Counted from the first letter of the stretch, positions 44,423-53,224 are shown. The stretch: DNA of 64,000 bases from Prolixibacteraceae bacterium JC049 (GCA_023369685.1 SACZ01000007.1:62001-126000); one strand, 5' to 3'. Made by a program: numbers and translations. Notes: generated by a model from the sequence alone, not told the origin.

Positions 44423-45277
44423 TTACTTATCCATTGTTGTTTTCGCAGCTTCTGCTACCATTACACGAACATATCCATTAGCCTTTTTAGAAGATATTTT
44501 AACCTTCCAATTACCTGATTTCGGGCTATTAGCTGTTTTATTTAATGAGCCGGAAGTAGTACTGAAAGTATTCATTGCTTTAGAGATAACTCCAAGCTTT
44601 TGATGCTCCAATGACAGTTCTCCTTCTTTCTTTCCTTTCGGATCAAATATTTCAACCAGAACCTCGCCCGACTTAATTTTACTGGTAATTACAAAATGAA
44701 TGGCTTCGCTATTTTCAATTGAGATATCAATTGTTTTTGAAAAAGACTTTTTACCCGACAATTCAACTTCCTTATTACACAAATTATGAACGAACTCTTG
44801 CTTATTCCTGGCTATTTCGCGGTGTTTTCTAACCTGTTCCCTTTGTGCTTCAATTAACTTTCTATGCTTTTCAAATATATCGCGATGTTTTTCCACCAAC
44901 TCTCTTTGCTTCTCCACTCTGTCACGATGCTTTTCTATCTCTTTTCTATGGGCATCTACTTTCTTTCGGTGCTCTTCCATCAAACGTCTGTGCTCCTCAA
45001 CCTGCTCTCGATGTTTCTCTAACTGTTCGACAAACTTCTCTCTTTGCTTATCGTACTCCTTTAACTTCTTTTCAATTTCCTTCTTCGAAAGCTTTCGCGC
45101 TTCTAATTGTTTTAGATACGCTTCCCTGTGAATCTCCCAGCTATCCTCTATGGAAAAGGTTCCATGAAGATGAGGAATAACAATGTTTGTCTCAATGGTA
45201 TCTTTATGCGCCTGGCTAAAGACAAAATGGCTACTTAATAATAGTCCGAATAGTAATAGAATAGTTCCTTTTTTCAT
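44423..45277 (-). CDS. Exported heptad-repeat coiled-coil protein
   Basis: About 284 aa from MKKGTILLLFG (ATG at 45277); a longer frame upstream looks non-coding. A signal peptide (1-22) is followed by a charged helix. Residues 87-156 hold ten nearly perfect heptads of the form E-K-H-R-x-x-V (EKHREQV, EEHRRLM, EEHRKKV, DAHRKEI, EKHRDRV and so on). The last 110 residues form a beta-rich domain (DISIENSEAIHFVITSKIKSGEVLVEIFDPKG ... SGNWKVKISSKKANGYVRVMV) like a jelly-roll. The function is unknown. The protein is encoded just before the membrane-bound LuxR regulator, so the long helix may reach through the periplasm. Confidence 0.75.
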   Translation of the reverse strand: MKKGTILLLFGLLLSSHFVFSQAHKDTIETNIVIPHLHGTFSIEDSWEIHREAYLKQLEARKLSKKEIEKKLKEYDKQREKFVEQLEKHREQVEEHRRLMEEHRKKVDAHRKEIEKHRDRVEKQRELVEKHRDIFEKHRKLIEAQREQVRKHREIARNKQEFVHNLCNKEVELSGKKSFSKTIDISIENSEAIHFVITSKIKSGEVLVEIFDPKGKKEGELSLEHQKLGVISKAMNTFSTTSGSLNKTANSPKSGNWKVKISSKKANGYVRVMVAEAAKTTMDK

Positions 45278-45315
45278 CTCTTGTAAATTTAACTGTTTAA
45301 TGAATATTTCAAGAC

Positions 45316-45383
45316 CAAAATTACCTTGCACGCACCATTTGCAAGGTCTTATTGAGGTATGAAAAAAGTACTATCGAGGTATG
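45316..45383 (-). promoter_or_regulatory. Promoter with palindrome and direct repeats (heptad/LuxR operon)
   Basis: On the minus strand TAATTTTG (plus 45316-45323) fits the -7 consensus TAnnTTTG. Directly upstream lies a perfect palindrome ACCTTGCA-N9-TGCAAGGT (45323-45347), covering the -33 region. Further upstream are two copies of TAT(T/C)GAGGTATG (45350-45361 and 45372-45383) spaced 22 bases apart, about two helical turns. The arrangement suggests a regulator dimer plus an activator site, possibly for the co-encoded LuxR protein. Confidence 0.6.
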
Positions 45384-45602
45384 TAATTGGCATTATATCT
45401 CTATTTTTCAAGTCATTTACTTGTTCACGCTACCACTTTTCGTGGAAATCGATCATTCAAGTACATTTCTCCAAATATAATCACTACTCCATTATTTAAT
45501 TGAAACAACACAATATATATTTTCAATCTATTCCATAAAAAATGAAAAAAGAAGCATTATCATTATATTTGAAAATAGCGAATTTGAGGTTATACAGAAT
45601 AT

Positions 45603-45625
45603 GTAGTTTAGAAGCACTAAACTAC
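45603..45625. promoter_or_regulatory. Perfect 9-base palindrome upstream of XRE gene
   Basis: GTAGTTTAG-AAGCA-CTAAACTAC lies about 98 bases before the ATG at 45724. There is no T-run, so it is more likely an operator than a terminator. The XRE-type protein encoded next could bind it. Confidence 0.5.
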
Positions 45626-45723
45626 CCTATAATAAAGCTTGGAATTAAAATGTCATAAGAATGTCGTGCTAGTGTAGTTGGAAAGTTACCCATATCCAAC
45701 AGACATTTGTTTCAAAAAAGAAA

Positions 45724-46254
45724 ATGATGGAAACAGGAAAACAAATTAAAGAACTAAGATTGAAAAAAGGGCTTACTCAAGAAGAATTGGCACATAAAAC
45801 AGAGGTAAGTACTAGAACAATTCAAAGAATTGAAAATGGAGAAGTAGATCCTCGTGCATATACTCTTCAAATGATTGCCAAAGCTCTCGATGTTGATTTT
45901 AGTATTTTTATAACCCATAAAACAGATGAAACAGAAGAGATTCAATCAGTCGACGATAATAATTGGCCAGCCCTTGTTCATCTGAGTGGCGCTATTCCAT
46001 TAATTATTCCCACAATACTATTATGGAGAAGCAAGAAAAAACAATGTAAAAAATTAACGACTCATTATTATGCCTCGCTTTCAATGCAACTATGTATATG
46101 GGTAATAGTACTTATTGGACTATGGGTTTATTGGAGAGTAAATCAACCCGTTCCATTTATAGGAGGATTGCTAATTGGGGCTCTTGCATCAATTATGAAT
46201 GCCATTTTTGTGATGAATGGAAAACCTTTTCTAAATCCATTTATTAAGAGCTAA
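45724..46254 (+). CDS. XRE helix-turn-helix protein with DUF4870-like membrane domain
   Basis: A 176-aa protein. An N-terminal Cro/XRE helix-turn-helix (about 5-62; IKELRLKKGLTQEELAHKTEVSTRTIQRIENGEVDPR) is followed by a hydrophobic domain (about 78-170) resembling DUF4870, with three transmembrane segments (LVHLSGAIPLIIPTILLW, LCIWVIVLIGLWVYW, GGLLIGALASIMNAIFVM). Fusions of this kind are common in Bacteroidota. The ligand is unknown. It is a single gene with an upstream palindrome that may serve autoregulation. Confidence 0.82.
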   Translation: MMETGKQIKELRLKKGLTQEELAHKTEVSTRTIQRIENGEVDPRAYTLQMIAKALDVDFSIFITHKTDETEEIQSVDDNNWPALVHLSGAIPLIIPTILLWRSKKKQCKKLTTHYYASLSMQLCIWVIVLIGLWVYWRVNQPVPFIGGLLIGALASIMNAIFVMNGKPFLNPFIKS

Positions 46255-46297
46255 CAGAAAAGTTTTCGTACAATCTCTTACAAGCCGATATAAAAAA

Positions 46298-46327
46298 GGA
46301 GGCTCAATCCCCAATGATTGAACCTCC
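46298..46327 (-). terminator. Intrinsic terminator of the GH63-like gene
   Basis: The hairpin is GGAGGCTCAATC / GATTGAACCTCC with a 6-base loop, and is followed on the minus strand by TTTTTTATAT. It lies 26 bases after the stop of the minus-strand glycosidase gene. Confidence 0.85.
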
Positions 46328-46352
46328 ATCACAAATATTAACTAAATTACAA

Positions 46353-47600
46353 TTAATCCAAATCTTTGATTTGGTCATACAATTGCGCCATTGCAATTAA
46401 AGGACAATGCCCTAAGTAATCGCGCGATGGAGTATTGTATTTTGTATGCGGTTTACGCTTTACTTCCATTTGATCGCCACCATGAGGATGATAGAATTCC
46501 CAAATGGTACCAGTCTTTTTGTATGCTATGGCCGATTGATCTAAAGCACGCTTTAAGATCTTTTTAGCAGCATCGTAACGCTTGTAGCGCACACATGCTC
46601 GTGCAGCCCAATAAGTCATAGAATTCCATGCTGGTCCTCGCCACATGCGCAACTCAAAGCCAGGATCACTCATTGAGACTGTAGTTACAGGATGCTTCGA
46701 GAAGAAGTGCTTTGGATTCAGCATATAGTCGTCAATTAATCGGTCTGCACGTTCTTTAGAACACACTCCCACAATCATTGGCCAGAAGTTCTCGAAAACC
46801 AAACGTTGCTTCTTTGGTTCATTCACCGACCAACTATCAAAATAACTTCCCTTTGCCTCATTGTACAAATCGTTATTAATGTATTCGGCTAACTCCTCTG
46901 CTTTTCGGGCATAAAATGAAGTTGACACATTCAACTGTTTCCCCCATTTAGCAGCAAAATAATACATAGCATAAACATGGCTAGTAGCATCAATACAGGA
47001 TTTCTTCCCCATTTCGACCTGGTAGAAACGAATTCCTTCATCTACTCCACTCTCCCAATGATGGTTTACAATGTCGTTGTAGAAATAGCCTTTCCCTTCA
47101 GCTTTTCTATTGTTTTCGAACCAGGTTATCTGTCGAACCAAAGCTGGAAAGAAATCTTTTAATACTTTCCAATTATTGGTTTGTTGAATGTAGTCATCCA
47201 CTGCATAAACCCACACCGGAGGATGTCCTTCTGTGTTTTTATTCCAACGTAATTTGGTTCTGTTAATCTTCGGATTGGGAAACCAGATACTACCAGGTAC
47301 CATGCCATTGGGTTCCTGGTTCTGAATATTATTATACAACTGATCAATGGCATGTTGTTCGTCATACACCAATGCATCTAAAATCTGATGCACCACATCC
47401 CAATGCCCAAAAGCTGGTCCATAACAATATCCCGGACCAATTTCCTCCCAATCTCTCTCAAAAGGATATTGTGCCTTATGTGTACTCTTCTTATGCAGCT
47501 GCAAAGTATAATCCAGCATTGGTTTCCAATCTACTTTGCGCTGTGCATATAAATTAACACAACATAGCAACAACGCTCCCATCAATAAATTTTTAATCAT
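46353..47600 (-). CDS. Exported (alpha/alpha)6-barrel glycoside hydrolase (GH63/MGH1-like)
   Basis: A 415-aa protein with a signal peptide (about 1-19). The (alpha/alpha)6 glycosidase pattern is seen in FGHWDVVHQILDALVYD, IVNHHWESGVDEGIRFYQVEMGK (a WESGxD-type acid site) and, near the end, MWRGPAWNSMTYWAARACVRY with KKTGTIWEFYHPHGGD. These motifs match GH63 and mannosylglycerate hydrolase-like enzymes. The substrate is not clear. It is a single gene with its own terminator. Confidence 0.75.
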   Translation of the reverse strand: MIKNLLMGALLLCCVNLYAQRKVDWKPMLDYTLQLHKKSTHKAQYPFERDWEEIGPGYCYGPAFGHWDVVHQILDALVYDEQHAIDQLYNNIQNQEPNGMVPGSIWFPNPKINRTKLRWNKNTEGHPPVWVYAVDDYIQQTNNWKVLKDFFPALVRQITWFENNRKAEGKGYFYNDIVNHHWESGVDEGIRFYQVEMGKKSCIDATSHVYAMYYFAAKWGKQLNVSTSFYARKAEELAEYINNDLYNEAKGSYFDSWSVNEPKKQRLVFENFWPMIVGVCSKERADRLIDDYMLNPKHFFSKHPVTTVSMSDPGFELRMWRGPAWNSMTYWAARACVRYKRYDAAKKILKRALDQSAIAYKKTGTIWEFYHPHGGDQMEVKRKPHTKYNTPSRDYLGHCPLIAMAQLYDQIKDLD

Positions 47601-47921
47601 CTCTCTCTATTTGCGGTATAAATCATTTTACATTTCATTCCGGACAATTCATTCCAAAAACTGCCATTTAATAATGCACATCACGAAATGTTAAAAGAAT
47701 ATTTTATCGCCCACAGGTTCTGTTAATCATGTTGCATTTTGTAGTACAATTATTTCAAACCATTGAAAACAATGCTATTTCCAATGGTTTGAAGTAGGAA
47801 AACTTGAAAGTTAGCAGAAAGGCAAGTAGCAAGGGCATCCCTTCTTTAGATAGCTTTAGTATTATAGGGTTGGAGCAGTAGAGACACAAGATTTTGCGTC
47901 TCTACCATGTGTTAGTTGCAT
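47601..47921. other. Intergenic stretch with a repeat-type palindrome
   Basis: About 320 bases between two minus-strand genes. The only structure found is the palindrome at 47878-47905. No gene was recognised. Confidence 0.45.
47878..47905. repeat. GTAGAGAC-type palindrome
   Basis: GTAGAGACAC and GCGTCTCTAC are near-perfect reverse complements around AAGATTTT. From memory, palindromes of the form GTAGAGACGC...GCGTCTCTAC are dispersed repeats in several bacterial groups including Bacteroidota. Here it sits 16 bases after the stop of the VWA gene and may end its transcript. Confidence 0.5.
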
Positions 47922-49784
47922 TTAATCTATTTTCACAGAGCTATACAACTCCTTTGTAAGCTTGGCCAAGCGAATAAACTCGCTACGATAACCTTCTTCG
48001 TCTTCTCCTTTGGCGTTTTTAGCCATATCAATAATCATATCGAAATTGCACTTCCCTTTATATTCTGAATCGCGCAATAACATTCCAAAGCCAGCTACTG
48101 CAGCCGAGAAATTGTAGTTATCCGATAGCTCATTGTTGTCAATGCTCGTATTGGGAATAATTTCTTTTATTAGGATACTCTTTTTCCCTTCCGGCTTTTT
48201 ATATCGAAATTTGATGTAAGCAATTTCGTTCTTCAAGTCGGCTTTTTTACTGGTTTTGGTATGCTGATAACGCAAACCGGATGGCGACATCGATTCATTT
48301 TTAGTTAACCTAATCTCGTACAAAGCAGTTACAGTATGACCAGATCCTAATTCGCCGGCATCCTTTTTATCATTATCAAAATCTTCGCGATTTAGTATTC
48401 GGTTTTCATAGCCAATAAGGCGATATTCAGCTACAACTGCAGGATTGAATTCAATTTGAATTTTTACATCTTTGGCAATAGTAAATAAGGTTCCTCCAAA
48501 TTCATTTACCAAAACCTTTTTGGCTTCCAGCAAATTATCGATGTAAGCATAATTCCCATTTCCTTTATCGGCAATTACTTCCATTTTACTGTCTTTGTAG
48601 TTCCCCATTCCAAATCCTAAGACAGAAATAAATATCCCTGATTCTCTCTCTTTCTCAATCATTCGCTCCATTTCACTATTACTGGATGCTCCTACATTAA
48701 AATCACCATCTGTGGCCAAGAGAATGCGATTATTTCCGCCATCAATAAATTGCTCACGGGCTGTTTTGTAAGCCAATTTTAATCCAGCACCGCCAGCAGT
48801 AGAACCTCCGGCCTGCAATCGGTTTAATGCATCCAATATCTTTTTCTTCTCTTTCCCCGATGTAGATGGCAATACCAAGCCTGAACTTCCTGCATAAACG
48901 ACAATAGCCACCCGGTCTTCTTCGCGAAGTTGATTTACCAATAATTTAAATGCTCTTTTTAACAGTGGCAACTTATTAGCATTGCTCATCGACCCTGATA
49001 CATCCAGCAAGAAGACCAAGTTAGATGCAGGTAGATTTTCAGTTGCTATTTTTTTAGCTTGTAAACCAACATGCAATAATAAATTGTCCTTGTTCCACGG
49101 ACAAGCTGCCAATTCGTGATTAATTGAAAAAGGATGCTTATTCTGAGGCATCTTATAATCGTAAGAGAAATAGTTGATCATCTCCTCTATTCTAACAGCA
49201 TCTTGCGGAGGCTTTTGTCCGCTCATAATGAATCTTCGCACATTACTGTACGCAGCGGCATCAACATCAACCGAGAAGGTAGAAACAGGCGATTGATGTA
49301 CCATTTTATATTCATTTTCTCGAATAATAGCATAATCTTCACTACCCCTTTTATTTTGGATAGCCGGAGCACACGGCTGCATTCCATAACTATAACCAAC
49401 ATTAGAAAACATGGGGCGTGCTTTACACATGGCTCCGGTTAAAACTTCTTTTCGTTGTTTTCCAAAGGCAACCACAACCACTTCATCCAATCCTGCATTG
49501 TCAGCCTTCATGGTTACATTGATTTTCCATTGATCTTTTACGGCAATCTCTTGTTTGATCATACCCACAAAAGAAAATACCAGAATATCTCCTTTTTTAA
49601 CCATCAGTTCATAATAACCATTCATATCACTGATGGTTCCTTTTACTGTACTTTTAATATAAACCGATGTACCTGGTAACGGTGCTCCCGATTCATCGGT
49701 AATAATTCCGCAAACTCTCATTCCCCATGACTGTAATCCTATAAGGAGAATTATTAAACTAATTATAACTGCTTTAGTATTCAT
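47922..49784 (-). CDS. VWA-domain (YfbK-like) exported protein with SusC-type N-terminal domain
   Basis: A 620-aa protein. After a signal peptide (about 1-20) comes a carboxypeptidase-regulatory-like beta domain (22-92; GIITDESGAPLPGTSVYIKS). It ends in DEVVVVAFGKQRKEVLTG, the motif normally leading into a SusC plug. Instead the protein continues with a VWA N-terminal domain (VSTFSVDVDAAAYSNVRRFI, about 155-225), a VWA domain with MIDAS motif LLDVSGSMS (about 255-430) and a DUF3520-like C-terminus. The MIDAS is intact, so metal-dependent protein binding is likely. The ECF sigma factor gene is divergent. Confidence 0.85.
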   Translation of the reverse strand: MNTKAVIISLIILLIGLQSWGMRVCGIITDESGAPLPGTSVYIKSTVKGTISDMNGYYELMVKKGDILVFSFVGMIKQEIAVKDQWKINVTMKADNAGLDEVVVVAFGKQRKEVLTGAMCKARPMFSNVGYSYGMQPCAPAIQNKRGSEDYAIIRENEYKMVHQSPVSTFSVDVDAAAYSNVRRFIMSGQKPPQDAVRIEEMINYFSYDYKMPQNKHPFSINHELAACPWNKDNLLLHVGLQAKKIATENLPASNLVFLLDVSGSMSNANKLPLLKRAFKLLVNQLREEDRVAIVVYAGSSGLVLPSTSGKEKKKILDALNRLQAGGSTAGGAGLKLAYKTAREQFIDGGNNRILLATDGDFNVGASSNSEMERMIEKERESGIFISVLGFGMGNYKDSKMEVIADKGNGNYAYIDNLLEAKKVLVNEFGGTLFTIAKDVKIQIEFNPAVVAEYRLIGYENRILNREDFDNDKKDAGELGSGHTVTALYEIRLTKNESMSPSGLRYQHTKTSKKADLKNEIAYIKFRYKKPEGKKSILIKEIIPNTSIDNNELSDNYNFSAAVAGFGMLLRDSEYKGKCNFDMIIDMAKNAKGEDEEGYRSEFIRLAKLTKELYSSVKID

Positions 49785-49926
49785 GACTCATTTATTTTAG
49801 ATGTTATTTTTTGTCTTTACTCCTAGGATGCAGCATGAGAAGAAATTCCATAAATTATTTTCATCTTTTTTTATTATTTGTTAACTAGCACTATCCAATT
49901 GTTTGTTTATCGATCCGAAATAGCGA

Positions 49927-50517
49927 ATGTTTTTATCCAAGAAGAATCCGAAACTTTTAACTGACGAGCAGCTGCTTCAGCAATACCAGGAGCAAGCTGA
50001 TTTGGATTTTCTGGGAGAATTATATTCAAGATATATGCACTTGGTTTATGGTGTTTGCCTCAAATATTTGTCGGACAGAGAAAAAGCAAAAGATGCTGTT
50101 AGTCAACTATTCGAGAAACTAGTAGTTGAGCTTCCAAGTGCTGAAGTAAAAAACTTTAAACCTTGGTTATATGTGGTTTGCAAAAACTTCTGTTTAATGG
50201 AACTACGTAAAGAAAAGAGTATCCAAAACAAGCAAAATCGATATAATCAGGAGCAAATTATGGAATCGACATCTTTATTGCATCCTATTGATGAAGCGCC
50301 AAACAAAAATGTGGAGCAGAGGTTAAAACAATGTATGGAGCGCTTGAAGGAAGAGCAACGTATGTGTCTTGAGGCATTTTATTATGGTGAAAAGTCTTAC
50401 GATGAAATCGTTCAGGAACAGAACATCCCCATAAAGAAGGTGAAAAGTTACCTGCAAAATGGAAAGCGAAACTTAAAAATTTGTTTAGAGAAATTAGTCA
50501 AACAATATGAGCATTAA
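49927..50517 (+). CDS. ECF-type RNA polymerase sigma factor
   Basis: A 196-aa protein with sigma region 2 (about 20-95; LYSRYMHLVYGVCLKYLSDREKAKDAVSQLFEKL ... FKPWLYVVCKNFCLMELRK) and region 4 (about 130-190; LKEEQRMCLEAFYYGEKSYDEIVQEQNIPIKKVKSYLQNGKRNLKI). It directs RNA polymerase to a special promoter set. It overlaps by 11 bases the gene of a membrane protein that is the probable anti-sigma factor. Confidence 0.92.
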   Translation: MFLSKKNPKLLTDEQLLQQYQEQADLDFLGELYSRYMHLVYGVCLKYLSDREKAKDAVSQLFEKLVVELPSAEVKNFKPWLYVVCKNFCLMELRKEKSIQNKQNRYNQEQIMESTSLLHPIDEAPNKNVEQRLKQCMERLKEEQRMCLEAFYYGEKSYDEIVQEQNIPIKKVKSYLQNGKRNLKICLEKLVKQYEH

Positions 50518-51790
50518 TCGCAATACATATCGAAACTTTGTGGATTATTTCGCCGACAAATTGGGGAGAAAGAAGAAACATGCTTTTGAGAAAAAGATAA
50601 TGCAAGATCTTTTTGAAAGCGATGCTTATGATGGATTGCAAAAACTGAATGCCATTGATTTTGAATCCGACATGCAAGAGTTGCAGGCCAGTTTACAAAG
50701 TCGAACTAAAAAACAAAGAAAGATTCCTGTTTGGTTGGCATCGGCTGCAGGTATTTTGCTGATTATTGGTGTAACATCTATTCTATTTTATTTAAGTCAA
50801 CCTACTGATATTTCCCCATTAGTAAGTGAGCAACTACAAAAAGAAGTACCTGTAGCAACTGTACCAATAACCGATTCTATTGCAGATACTCTAAAGCAAC
50901 CAATTGATGTCCCCACACTGCAATCAGAAAAAAAGACTATTCAAAAACAACGAGCCAAAAAGAAAACAGCAGCAATAAAGACAGAGCCAAAAAAGAAATT
51001 ACAAACACCTAAAACTACTCAACCTTCTATCGGGTTATTGAAACTCTCTACCCCTAAATACAATTCGTTTGTAGATTCATCTGCGAAACCCAAAAGTAAG
51101 GCTAAACCGAAGCAAACAATCGTTCAATTTGCCAGCTACAGTCAGCAACAAAAGGCTAAAAACAGTAATATTAGAATAGTAAAAGGTAAAATACTTGGCG
51201 AGAAGAAAGAGCTATTGCCAGGAGTATCGGTAATGATAAAAGGTACTTCGCAAGGTGCTGTAACTAATATGGATGGAGAATTTGAGATTCAACTTCCTAA
51301 CGATAATAAAGATCATCAATTAATCGCCTCATATATTGGCTATAAATCTAAAGAAATGTCTGCAACCAATGATAACATGACAGTTACGCTTGAAGCAGAC
51401 AACATTGGTTTAAGTGAAGTAGTAGTGGTTGCCTTTGGAAAACAACGGAAAGAAGCTTTAACCGGATCGGTACAAGAAACAAAACACACTAAACAACAGA
51501 AAACGAATCAGACAGATAGTATTGCTAAATGGAAGAAAGATTTCATAAAGAAGATTCTTGCGTCAAACATTGAAGGCCTAAAAGGAGAATATAAAGTTAA
51601 ACTGAAATTTAAGTTGAATACAGATGGTGCTATTTCTGAAGTAGTGTTCCGTAACGAAATACCAGAATCGCTTCAAAAAGAGATTGTCAGGTTACTCTAC
51701 CAGGAAAAGTGGAAACCAACCATTAAAAATCAACAAACAGTTAGTTCGTGGGTAAAGGTTAAGTTGAAGTTTACACTTGGTAATGATTAG
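50507..51790 (+). CDS. Probable anti-sigma factor with regulatory and TonB-like C-terminal domains
   Basis: A 427-aa protein. The cytoplasmic N-terminus (1-72) is followed by one transmembrane helix (about 74-95), a lysine/proline-rich linker (110-215) and a carboxypeptidase-regulatory-like domain (about 222-300; VKGKILGEKKELLPGVSVMIKG). It also carries SEVVVVAFGKQRKEALTG, nearly the same as in the VWA protein. The last 80 residues (LKFKLNTDGAISEVVFRNEIP ... WKPTIKNQQTVSSWVKVKLKFTL) resemble a TonB C-terminal domain. The overlap with the sigma gene and the topology argue for an anti-sigma role. Confidence 0.72.
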   Translation: MSINRNTYRNFVDYFADKLGRKKKHAFEKKIMQDLFESDAYDGLQKLNAIDFESDMQELQASLQSRTKKQRKIPVWLASAAGILLIIGVTSILFYLSQPTDISPLVSEQLQKEVPVATVPITDSIADTLKQPIDVPTLQSEKKTIQKQRAKKKTAAIKTEPKKKLQTPKTTQPSIGLLKLSTPKYNSFVDSSAKPKSKAKPKQTIVQFASYSQQQKAKNSNIRIVKGKILGEKKELLPGVSVMIKGTSQGAVTNMDGEFEIQLPNDNKDHQLIASYIGYKSKEMSATNDNMTVTLEADNIGLSEVVVVAFGKQRKEALTGSVQETKHTKQQKTNQTDSIAKWKKDFIKKILASNIEGLKGEYKVKLKFKLNTDGAISEVVFRNEIPESLQKEIVRLLYQEKWKPTIKNQQTVSSWVKVKLKFTLGND

Positions 51791-51860
51791 TGGTGAATTA
51801 TTAATTGTTAGTAAAAAATGATTAATAGTGAATGACTTACACGATGCATCTCACAAAAAA

Positions 51861-51890
51861 GCTAGCGTAGATTTGCAATCTGTGCTCTAA
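51861..51890. repeat. REP-like palindromic element, copy 1
   Basis: GCTAGCGTAGATTTGCAATC followed by TGTGCTCTAA. The AGATTTGCAATCT core is an imperfect palindrome. Two related copies lie at 57503-57532 and 57709-57740, sharing the GCTAGCG head and the GTxCTCTAA tail. This is typical of REP elements mobilised by IS200-like TnpA-REP enzymes in Bacteroidota; no such gene is in the window. Confidence 0.6.
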
Positions 51891-52016
51891 CTTCATTGCA
51901 AAAAAGACACAAAATAGCATAAAGCAAATCCAGCCAAATCCAGCTTTCTTTTTCCTTTTCTTCTGATTCCTTTCCATTGCAGAGCATGTTATCTCGATAA
52001 TGTTAACTGTTATCAT

Positions 52017-52024
52017 TATATTTG
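52017..52024 (+). promoter_or_regulatory. Promoter -7 box (TATATTTG), shared motif
   Basis: Preceded by TTAACTGTTAT. Near-identical arrangements occur at 54947, 57896 and 61703. It is 169 bases before the class C hydrolase gene. Confidence 0.5.
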
Positions 52025-52192
52025 ATACAATATCAACACTCTACAATGAATTTGCAGCGCATAAAACAGTAATCATAAAGGATGTTGTAGATACATTTCA
52101 TCTATTTATTTTTTTTGATTCCTGAATATTCTAAAAACTTTAATCATTCTCGTTTGTCAAATTAAAATGTTGAAAGTTTATCTTCGTTTCAT

Positions 52193-53224
52193 ATGACCAA
52201 AAAGAAAACAAAACAGATAATTCGAATAGCATTGTTACTTGGAACAATAGTATCAATGTTTTTTGTTCCATGGCTTTTGGTGAAAGCCTGGATATTGCCA
52301 TTACCAGATACCGTTCAAGAACAGTTGGAAGAGGCTATTGATCATGGATTTGATGGAATGATTGTGTATATAAACCAAACAGGACAAGCTCCTGAATATT
52401 ATGCTGCAGGCTGGCATAACCGAGAATCTAAGACTCCAGCCAAACCTCAAGCCCTATTTAAAATTGCCAGCATCAGTAAGCTATATGATGCTGTAGCTGT
52501 TACCAAGTTGGTAAGTAAAGGGCGACTTTCATTAGATAAGACAATAGCTGATTACCTTCCAGAGCTTGTGGGTAAAATTGAAAATGCTGAGAAAATCACA
52601 TTGAGATTGATGATTCAACACAGAAGCGGTATTCCCAACTTTACAGATGCTCCGAATTTCTGGGCAGCACCAACTAAATCTTTTGAAGAAAGCCTGGCAT
52701 TGATTCAGGGTAAGCCTGCCAACTTTGAGCCAGGCGAGAGCTATGAGTACTGCAACACCAATTATCTTTTAATCAATAAAATAATGGATAATACACTTGG
52801 CTATGGCAATTTTGAATTTATACAGCAAGAAATATTAACTCCCCTAAACCTGAATAACACCTTTAGTTCACTGAATGCAGTAAACATAAATAATGTGATG
52901 AGTGGCTATCACGTAGGATATCCACATGATTTAAAAGCAGATGAACATGGAATGTTAGCAACAGCAGAAGATGTGGGCATATTCGTAAAGGCACTAAATG
53001 ATGGATCGTTGTTTAAACAAGGAGAGCAAGAGATATATTCTTCAATATATGAATACGAACACTCTGGTTGGGTTCCCGGTTACCAGAGCTTTGCAAAGTA
53101 CTATAAAGATATTGATGCAGTTGTTGTTGCATTCTATAGCACAACAGATCCGAAACTTTACAATTGGAACTTATCACAAATAGTCAATAACAGAATTGTT
53201 AAAATAATCAGGAATAAAAACTAG
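52193..53224 (+). CDS. Class C beta-lactamase-like serine hydrolase
   Basis: A 343-aa protein with an N-terminal membrane anchor or uncleaved signal (about 9-31). The catalytic SxxK is S93-I-S-K96 in FKIASISKLYDAVA, and the YxN motif is YCN in GESYEYCNTNYLLINK (near 185). A late HSGWVPGYQSF segment takes the place of the KTG triad. The family includes D-aminopeptidases, esterases and DD-peptidases; the true substrate is unknown. It stands in the accessory region behind a shared-type promoter. Confidence 0.83.
   Translation: MTKKKTKQIIRIALLLGTIVSMFFVPWLLVKAWILPLPDTVQEQLEEAIDHGFDGMIVYINQTGQAPEYYAAGWHNRESKTPAKPQALFKIASISKLYDAVAVTKLVSKGRLSLDKTIADYLPELVGKIENAEKITLRLMIQHRSGIPNFTDAPNFWAAPTKSFEESLALIQGKPANFEPGESYEYCNTNYLLINKIMDNTLGYGNFEFIQQEILTPLNLNNTFSSLNAVNINNVMSGYHVGYPHDLKADEHGMLATAEDVGIFVKALNDGSLFKQGEQEIYSSIYEYEHSGWVPGYQSFAKYYKDIDAVVVAFYSTTDPKLYNWNLSQIVNNRIVKIIRNKN

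Larger units (their letters stand above)
45278..45723. other. Intergenic control region between heptad operon and XRE gene
   Basis: About 445 bases holding the heptad-operon promoter with its palindrome and direct repeats (45316-45383) and a second perfect palindrome (45603-45625), both listed separately. No gene was recognised. Confidence 0.5.
51791..52192. other. Intergenic stretch with linker repeat, REP-like element and promoter
   Basis: About 400 bases. It holds a TTAATGGTGAAT-type repeat (51785-51840), a REP-like palindrome (51861-51890) and the promoter box at 52017-52024. No gene was recognised. Confidence 0.5.
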
